Assembly: GCA_943737045.1 (NCBI GenBank)
Contig: CALSFV010000205.1
Location: 1,814,001 to 1,878,000, forward strand
Source of the DNA: Parapristionchus giblindavisi
Taxonomy: Eukaryota; Nematoda; Chromadorea; Rhabditida; Diplogasteridae
DNA length: 64,000 nt
Reading direction: 5' to 3'
Shown here: piece by piece, positions 49,401 to 58,400 of the stretch
Layout of the letters: every line of letters starts with the position of its first letter
How positions within the stretch are numbered: position 1 is the stretch's first letter
Program-made: the position numbers and the translations under genes
Notes under the pieces: model-generated
Seen by the model: only the letters and a program-made list of their open reading frames with translations
Told to the model about the DNA's origin: nothing
Databases searched by the model: none

Positions 49401-52400
49401 TGCTTGTCGGGACTCATTTATATCCCTGGATCTGAAAAGAAATGTGAAGGTAGGCAAACTTGTCACGATTGCAAACCATGAGAAGACTATGTATTTTTCA
49501 GATCGGAATGAGTGCAAGGATGGATCACACAATTGTTCTACGGATGGTTCAGAACTCTGCATTAACACCTATACGTATAGTGATATCATGATTATTCCTT
49601 AGTTAGTAACATATTTCACAGATCGTTCGTTTGCAATTGCACTAATGGATTCACAAAGGATACGAAAGAGAAATGCTCTCCAGACAATAAGTACATTACC
49701 TCTACCAAAGAATTAGGTAACGCTATCCTGTTTCAGATGCTCGGAGGATGATTCAAAGGAGCTCAACTGCGGTGAATACTCCCTGTGTGTCATGCTGCCA
49801 TCAAAGGAAGGAAAACCCGCACCAACTTGCATCTGCGAAACTGGATACTACGTATGTGTGACCATAAACGTGACAAAGGACCAAATTGCATTGATTCGAC
49901 CAAACTCACAAAAAATTCCCTACTTAATTCCCTAGCTAAGGATTCCCTTATATGTAAGGGAATTGTTTTTAGGGAAAAAATCCCTGATATATAAGGGAAA
50001 TATTCCCTTATATGACTGGGAATAATTCCACTGGGGTCCTTAGCTAGGGAATTTTCTGTGAGTGTACGATTCACTGGTTAATCAAAATTTAAGCGCCCTG
50101 CTAACGAGAGCCTCTGCGTCGTCGTTCCTCATTGCAAGAACGATTACGATTGCCCCCACAATTCCAAGTGTCAAGTTGTTCAGGCCCAAAATGGAACTGG
50201 AGGTTTGCCTTAAGCATTAAGAGTAAAATGAAAAAATAAAATTCAGAAATTGGAACATATAAATGCGAGTGTAACCTCGGATATCAAATGAAGGGACATC
50301 AGTGCTTCCCTGTTGAACCATGCCAGACAATTGGAATTTGCGGAGAGGTTTGTGACCTTCAGCAGTTCGTGCACCATTCGATTCCAGTCACCCAAAAACG
50401 ATTACGACTCTAGGGTTCCTGCCAAGAACTTCTCCTACCACCCTTCTACCAATGCATCTGCGCAGCTGGAACTAAACAAGAGAATCATACCGCTGCCTGC
50501 AAACCAATCACATGCGAATCCATTGTCTGCGGGCCTAATGCAGAATGCAAGAACAGTACTGTAAGGCTTATGCACTTTTACTTACTTACTTACTTGGATG
50601 TCCGATTTCCTGCTATCGTTGTTGTTTGTGTACGATATGTACTTTTAGTAATTTTTAAAAAAATATTATTCTATATGCCTCACAAATTGACAATGATCAT
50701 AAATGAATGTTACAGCTGGGTGGAATCCACTGTGATTGCAAGGATGGCTTCGTAGGAGTTGGCACCATGTCATCTCCTTGTACTCAGGTATTCTAGAACA
50801 CTGCGTTTTAGCGGTTTAAATTGAGCGTTACCTCACTCAATGGTCTCTTCATTGCGCACACTATTTCTCTGTTCTCTAACAACGAGAAAGCATTTCGCGT
50901 CGAAGAAACCATTGAGTGAGGTTACGCTCCCTTTAATCAGCGGATGGATAAATGGAAACATTCAGGTCGACCCATGCAAGACTGTGACGCCCTGCTCTCG
51001 TTATGCCACATGCACCTCCAGTGGATCGTCATATAAATGCGAGTGCAACAAGGGATATACCGGAAATGGAACATGGTGCACCAGTAAGTTGATCGCTCAT
51101 TATGCACAGTTACATTTGCCTCCGCCGCGTCTCTGGCGCGACGGAGGGGGTTACGGCGTAGACACGTAAGGCGAATGTAACGATGCCTTAGCAAGCTTCC
51201 CGATATAACTGAATACCATACCTTCCTAATGATCTATGTTGCAGATATCAACGAATGTAAGGATCCAGCGTTGAACAACTGTGATGACAAGGCATATTGT
51301 ACGGACACTCAAGGATCACACACGTGCACGTGCAAGGAAGGATACTCCGGACAGGGAATCAACGGAACTTGTGAAAGTGAGTTTGCAAACTGCTCTAACA
51401 TGGGTATTGTGCATATAAAATGTACTTGCATAAGAAAATGACAAAATAACGGAAGTCGCTCAAAGGCTAGATCTCGCCCAACTCTCGATTGTCTCGCCGC
51501 TGCCTCTCACCCAACCCGGCTGACCTTCGCCGCGCGCTAATTGATATATAAAAGAGATCTGCATAGTTTCTGAATCATGCTAAACAAGAAATAGTCTCTT
51601 CTACAAATAAAACAAGTGATTTTTATACGCTCAATACCCCAAATTTTGTCTAATCCACTTATCCCGTTCAATCCTCACTGTCACGTATTTATTTATCTAT
51701 TTATTTGATACACCCGGCAGAGGTGCGACAGCAAATACAGGAGCGATAGGAGAAATAATAATAATAATAGAAAGGACTTGGGAGAGGTGACAGCGGTTAA
51801 TCGATAGCTATCTGATCGCCAGTGTGCCGTGTAGTCAGAAGACACACCGTGAGAGATGTCATAACATCACTCACATTTTTTTCTCAAAACGACCCTGTCT
51901 TAAAAAAAACTCCCAAAACCTTTTCTAAATAATGCATTTAAGATATCGTCGAATGCCTTAATCCAATTCTGAACCAATGCGATCCATCGACAACGAAGTG
52001 TGATGATACGGAAGGAAGTTATACCTGCTCATGCATAGATGGATACGAACGAGAGGAGAGTGCTTATTCATGCGTTAGTGAGTAGCTACTTAGCAATATA
52101 TTCATACAATCTGTTATTCTACTCCAAACTAATTCTCCAACAGACATCAACGAGTGCAAGAACGAGACGATCTGCGACATTCACACTTGTTACGATACCG
52201 TCGGCGACTATAAATGCATTTGCAAGGAAGGATATGAAACGGTTCCTGGTACTGACGAAAAGCAATGCAGAGGTAAAGTATTCTACATTTCACGACTGAG
52301 TGTATCAGTGGGAAATTTTTATAGCAATGAAATTTACACTACATGCTTTCGCATATTCAAATACTGTAAAGTCAAGATGCCGCTTAAACGTCGAAATTTC

Positions 52401-55400
52401 ATTTAGATACCGATGAGTGCAAGCTTCCCAAGCCTGTCTGTCATGTCAACGCTCGCTGCGAAAATACATTAGGATCGTACACTTGCACTTGCAAGGAAGG
52501 ATACACTGGTGATTATTAAATATTGATCAGTGTGGAAATGAATAATGAATAGATCCATAATAATTTTCGAAATGAAAAACAAATTGTAAGCGATTGAATA
52601 AATACATAGAAAAATCCCTTACAAAATAGGGAATAATTCAATTAAATTGTCACCTGACGGAATTATTCCTTTACATGTAATATATTTCCCTAATTCCTTT
52701 AATGAAATATTTCCTCACATATACCGTCAAAACGAAAAAAAGTGAAACATTTGTGACAATTTGTGACAAATTGTCACAAAAGTTCACAAGATTTTGAAAA
52801 TTTTCTATCATGATATCTAAACGCGGTTTGAAATTATTTATTAGATAATAGGGTATTTGAGCATCACTGGGCTTCCCTAATTGTCATGTGAAGAAAACGA
52901 TTTAAATAATTCAATGTGAACGCTGTTTGGTGAAACTGGTATACGGTAGGATTTTCTACCGTATACCAGCTTTGCAACCTGATCCATGCCATGGTTCAAA
53001 CAGTGCAAATTCACTGTAAAGAGTCATAAAATGATAGACACATCCATGATTAGGCGAAGAAAGCGCGATGGTAGCAGTTTTACAGTAAGATTCTACAGTA
53101 TGCTACAGTATACCAATTTTTCTCCACGGCGCTCCCGATTAATTTTTTCACTTTTGTCATATATTACTCCATTGAGCAAACACATCCACACTAAAAAACC
53201 TGAGAAAATACATCATCAGGTAGGTGAAAAACGCTTGAAATAGGCACTTTGTGAACTTTTGTGACAATTTGTCACAAATTGTCACAAATGTTTCACTTTT
53301 TTTCGTTTTGACGGTAAGGGAATAAATCCGTTAAGGGACAATTTGTACGATATTTTGTTCTGTGTAGGTGATGGAAACGTGGAATGCGAACTGCTGGACA
53401 AATGCCAAAACAAGACTACGAATGATTGCGAAGAAGCAACGACCAAATGCGTTGTACGAATATCACACGTTTTATCGTTTTTTTTTCTTCTAAATAACTT
53501 CTTCTAGATGCTGTCCGACAAGCCTGCCTACAAATGCGAATGTCTTGATGGATTTGTTGAAAAAATGGGAGTGAAAAATGAATGCGATGGTAAATACAAT
53601 TATTATTTGTATCAGCCACACTTTATATTTTCAGATATCGACGAGTGCGAGGATCCAAACACTCCTTACGATCGCGAATCGGTAAATTGTGTGAACAAAC
53701 CCGGCACGTACGAACTCAAATGCAAAGATGTATGGACATCTTTTTTATTACTTCTGTTGGAAATATACACAGAGAAATAAGTGTTCTACGCAGAGTACCT
53801 GTGAAGTGCACTTTGAACACACAGAAGAACACTTTGTGGCCTAGCACTTAAAAAGTGTTAAATATAACACTTCAACGGGACTTATGTGCTGCGGGTTACA
53901 CTTATTTCTCTGTGCGTAGGCATCGATCGTTGATACTAGGGTTGGCTATTCGGGAGCGATTGCGGGCCCGCAACGACTTCTTTATTCCTACCAGGTCTAT
54001 TTTTGTGATCGGTCGTTTTTCTCTGTTCTCTTAACTTGGGGAAGCAAACGAGAGAACGAAGGAAAGTGAAGAGAATAGAGAATAACGACCTATCACAAAA
54101 ATAAGAAGGGTAGGAATAAAGTAGTCGTTGCGATGCCATGCCATTGTAATGCCATTGCGGGCCCGCAATCGCTCCCGAATAGCCAACTCTAGTTGATACC
54201 TCTAAAGAGACTGCCAAACAGATGCATGTCCCATAGATGAATGAGAGAATAATAATATAATAATTTATCTACGCCCGAGGCGCAACAGCAATTGAAAGAA
54301 ACAATAGGTGGTAAGATATGATTGACGACTCTCCGGATTCAATGAGAAAGTGATAATTCGACGATATTGGGGTGGAGAATGAGAGGAGTGAATCATCTTT
54401 CTCGATAGGCGATTAAGGGATATCGCGCTTTACGATGAGTTCGATAGACAGATAAATATTCCTTTTTACTATCCTCCGAGAGAGCAATGACGAGAGAGAT
54501 GTCGACCGATTGAAATGGTGACAGGGAATGCAAAATGAAAATAAAAAGGCTGACAAAGGGTACACGTTTGACAAATTGCCTACCTCATTTAAATATCCAT
54601 TTCATTATCCCTTTGGAGGCCTATAGTAAAAACATTCATTCTGAAGCCGTCGATAACTACGTAGGACCAGATAAAGCAAAAGTAATTGCCGCCAGCAGGG
54701 GTCGAACCTGCGACCTTGGGCTTATTAGACCCACGCTCTAACCGACTGAGCTATGGCGGCTGATGCTTTGAGGAATCGGTCAATCAATTTTGACAGATTT
54801 ATTCATCCATGAGCAAAATTACAGTTGTATGAGGAGGAATATCGATCGACTGATGGCAAGAATATCTCTTGTGTGGATAAGGATGAGTGTGCAATGGATG
54901 CTGGATATCTTGAGACACTCAAGAAGGTTTGCTGAATTTCATTTTTACAATTTTTAGTTTTTTTTTTAAATTTTATTTATAAAACTATCACTAAAAAATT
55001 ATAGATAGCATAATCTAGCTTTTCAACTTGAAATGAACACTCATCTGAGTTTTGTGCAATTCTCTGCACTCACGGCGAACTGTCTCAAGTATGAGACAAT
55101 CAATGGCGAAGGAAGCTGTGTTCGCTATTGAGTGTCTCACATATGAGACAATTGGAGTGGCTAACAATAAGACCGTGGGCGATGGTAGAGAGCAATGAGA
55201 CAATTAGTGTCTCATATTTAAGAGACTCACCTACTCTTTTAAGAGTAGCAAAAGATTTTACACCGAGTGGGTATCGAAATGGAGTGGGAGCATACTACCG
55301 CACACTAGCCAAGCACTTTACCCACTGCGCTACTTAGACATGACGTCGCACAGAACAGAACTCAATGTCTATACGAGGGGAAGGCGCGTAACTCTTGTCT

Positions 55401-58400
55401 CATTAGCCAGACACCGTCAGACACTGATTGTCTCATAACGGCTTTGAGTGATCAACTGTCTCACCTGTGAGACACTCTGCAATGGTGAGACAATTCTTTT
55501 CGAGACAATTCAGTGAGACAATCACTATCTAAGTCATTTCGCCGTGAGTGTGTTAAAGTAGCGGACAGGAAAAAAATAAAACTTCACGTTTCGCACCCTC
55601 CGATATAAATACTTTCTTAATTTTGATGAATCCAAAACAGGTCGAGAATGGCGAAAATATTGGAGATTGGAAGATATGGATGGTGCCACCAAAAGACAAC
55701 AATTCTGCCTACTCTATATGCTATTATGATGTTAGTTGTTATCTTAATTTCGCTTGATGTAATTGTTATCGGTTGATGCCTCTGAAAGGCATGGAGAGCA
55801 AAACACGTCTATATTAAATAATTTATCAATACAGGCCATGCAAGGTATACAATTCGACGACGCCAATAACGATCCCAAAGAACGCGAGCTCGCCATTCTT
55901 CCCTTCTGTAAGAACCTCAGCCCTAACAACATCACGAAACAGCTCAGATTCGATCACAGACTAAAGGTAACATCTAGTCATAATTTATTTGGTGTTAAAA
56001 TCTTGGAAAAGTAGATGTAAAAGTGAAAAGTAGTGTTAATTTTGTGATTGCAAAAGTAGTTGGAAAAGTAGTAATTCAACACTTGCATAAAGTGTTTTTT
56101 TATTGTAAAAGTATGTCAATTACGAAGCAATTCTTCTTTTTCCAACTACTTTTACAATCATAAAATTAACACTACTTTTCACTTTTCCATCTACTTTTCC
56201 AACATTTTAACACCACATTAAAGATGGAGACCCTCGAGTTTTTTCGTAATAAGAATGTTCGGATAGAATGATAGAGATTCATCGCACGAATCGAAAGACA
56301 TATCTGACATTGATTCCCGATATGTTTAAAGCTCGCTATGCGCGCTTGAAATTTCAACTTTCAAGGCATGTAGAGAATGCCCTTCCGATTTGCATACTTG
56401 GCTCTCTCATTTTCTCATTGTCCCTTACGCCAAATACCATATAATAAAAACAACATTCGACATGCTTATCTTGGCGGGAGTCATTCATGCCAACTCAAGG
56501 GTTTCCTTCTTTAATGTGTGATCTGCTTAATTGTCTGCACTGAGAGCAAACTTACCTGGCAAATCGTTACCCCGATACACTTTTCTGGCAAACGATTACC
56601 CCAAGTGGTGAATTATTCAACGGCTGAATTCACCATTTGGGGTAATCGTTTGCCAGGAAAGTGTATCGGGGTAACGATTTGCCAGGTAAGTTTGCTCTCA
56701 GTGTGAGGAAAAGATTGAGATTCTATTCTCCACTTTAATAACATTGACAGGGCTTCGAATGCACGTGTGCTCCTCCAGCTGAACCAAAATTTTACGCTTT
56801 CCTTGAAAAAAAATATGCCTATACATGTCCAGGTACGTCAATTTTCTCTCCCCCTTTTTATTTCCTTGTGCAAATCTTCTGCCTTTATATTGTTTTCTAC
56901 TTGCTGAAACATCGTCGCGATGTATGATAAATAAATAAATAATTAAATAAATAAATAAATTCTAAATATAGTTTACATATATTATGCATGATACTTTCAG
57001 CGTCAGGATGTCGTGAAGAATGCCGCACCCAGTACAACTACGAATGCGTTAATACTGAATGTGTCTGCAAGCAAGGATTCACTGAGCGGATGGTGGATAA
57101 AATTGCGCAATGCACTGGTGAGAGCGCATACCCACAGAAAAAAGCCCTTGTCTATAAGGGAATTATTCAATAGAAAAGTCTCTCAACGAAATTCTTCCCT
57201 TATAGATAAGGGAATTCGTCCCCTATGAGGGAATAATTCCCTTACTCATGAGGGAAGAATTCCGTAGAGATACGTTACTAGGGTATTTCTTCTCTGTGCG
57301 TGGAATCTCTGATAGAGAAGCGAATTTCACAGCGATTAAATTTGCCCGAGAAACGGTAGTTGGCGAGCGATTTTCCCGTATTCTGGCGAATGTTAGCCTG
57401 TGTATAAGCAAATAGATGGTCTTTGGGCTAGCATTTGCCCGAATGTGGGCAAATCGAGTACACAAATAGTGTAAGGTGGCAAATATATTGCCCATATTTG
57501 GGCAAGTTTGCTCTCTGTGTTCATTTATTTGATTGAGATCGTGAATGTGGAAACGGAGAAACACTCCCAGAGGGATTCACTCCAGGCAGCCAAGTCAACA
57601 TGAGGTGTAACGACAACGGTCGATACGAAGCCAATGTCGGATATGAACTCAAGAGACATAATGGAACCGGAGTTGTGTATGATGTCGTTGGTAAGTGGAA
57701 CATCGCTTATAGATTGAAACTTTTTTCGGTGACTATTAAGGAAATGGATTTAACAATAATAATATTTACGCGTATTCATGAATATACAATGAAACGTGTG
57801 ATGGCAAAAAAAGGAAAAGTGATGTGATAATGAAAATGATAATGCAAACGATAATGAATTTCCGTTCGCGTTGTGGATTTGTGAAAGCACGTCTGTAGTG
57901 AGCGTAAATCACTCGTTTTATTTGCAGAAGAGACTATTTCTTGCTTTGCATGGTTCAGAAACTATGCCGATCTCTTTTATATATCTAATAGCGCGCGGCG
58001 AAGGTCAGTCGGGTTAGGTGAGAGGCAGCGGAGAGACAATCAAGAGTTGGGCGAGATCTAGCCTTTGAGCGACTTCCGTTCCTTAGTGCCCCGTTTGTCA
58101 TTTTCTTATGCAATTACCAGGGATGTGCATTTTTCGTTTTCGATTTTTTCGATTTTTCGATACTTTCTCGAAAAAGTTTTTCGACGAAAAATTTTTCGAA
58201 AATAATTCGAAAAATAATTTTACGTTAAAAAGCCCATATTTTCAAAAATTTATTACATTTTTTGAAAACTTTTTAATTTGGAATCAAAAAATGAAAACTA
58301 CACCCGACCAAAAATATATATTTTATCATGTAAACAGCTTCAATTAAGAATCACACGCTTACAATTTTTGCGTTTCCATTATATCAATAGGAAAATTTAG

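Larger units (their letters stand above)
41383..53589 (+). other. EGF gene, exons 35-77 (second EGF array)
   Basis: Exons 41383-41521, 41998-42126, 42307-42441, 42820-42922, 42988-43055, 43250-43376, 43588-43650, 43759-43839, 43984-44111, 44292-44354, 44412-44481, 44745-44861, 45125-45186, 45280-45359, 45513-45653, 46126-46246, 46462-46582, 46657-46715, 46777-46820, 47265-47367, 47414-47485, 47691-47800, 47894-48019, 48134-48283, 48609-48685, 48928-48991, 49043-49183, 49250-49325, 49394-49449, 49502-49574, 49622-49690, 49737-49851, 50094-50202, 50247-50347, 50414-50560, 50716-50787, 50966-51083, 51245-51376, 51943-52077, 52144-52272, 52407-52508, 53368-53453 and 53508-53589. This is the most regular region; single-exon modules at 41383, 41998, 42307, 47894, 51245, 51943, 52144 and 52407 are textbook calcium-binding EGFs. 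Confidence 0.8.
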
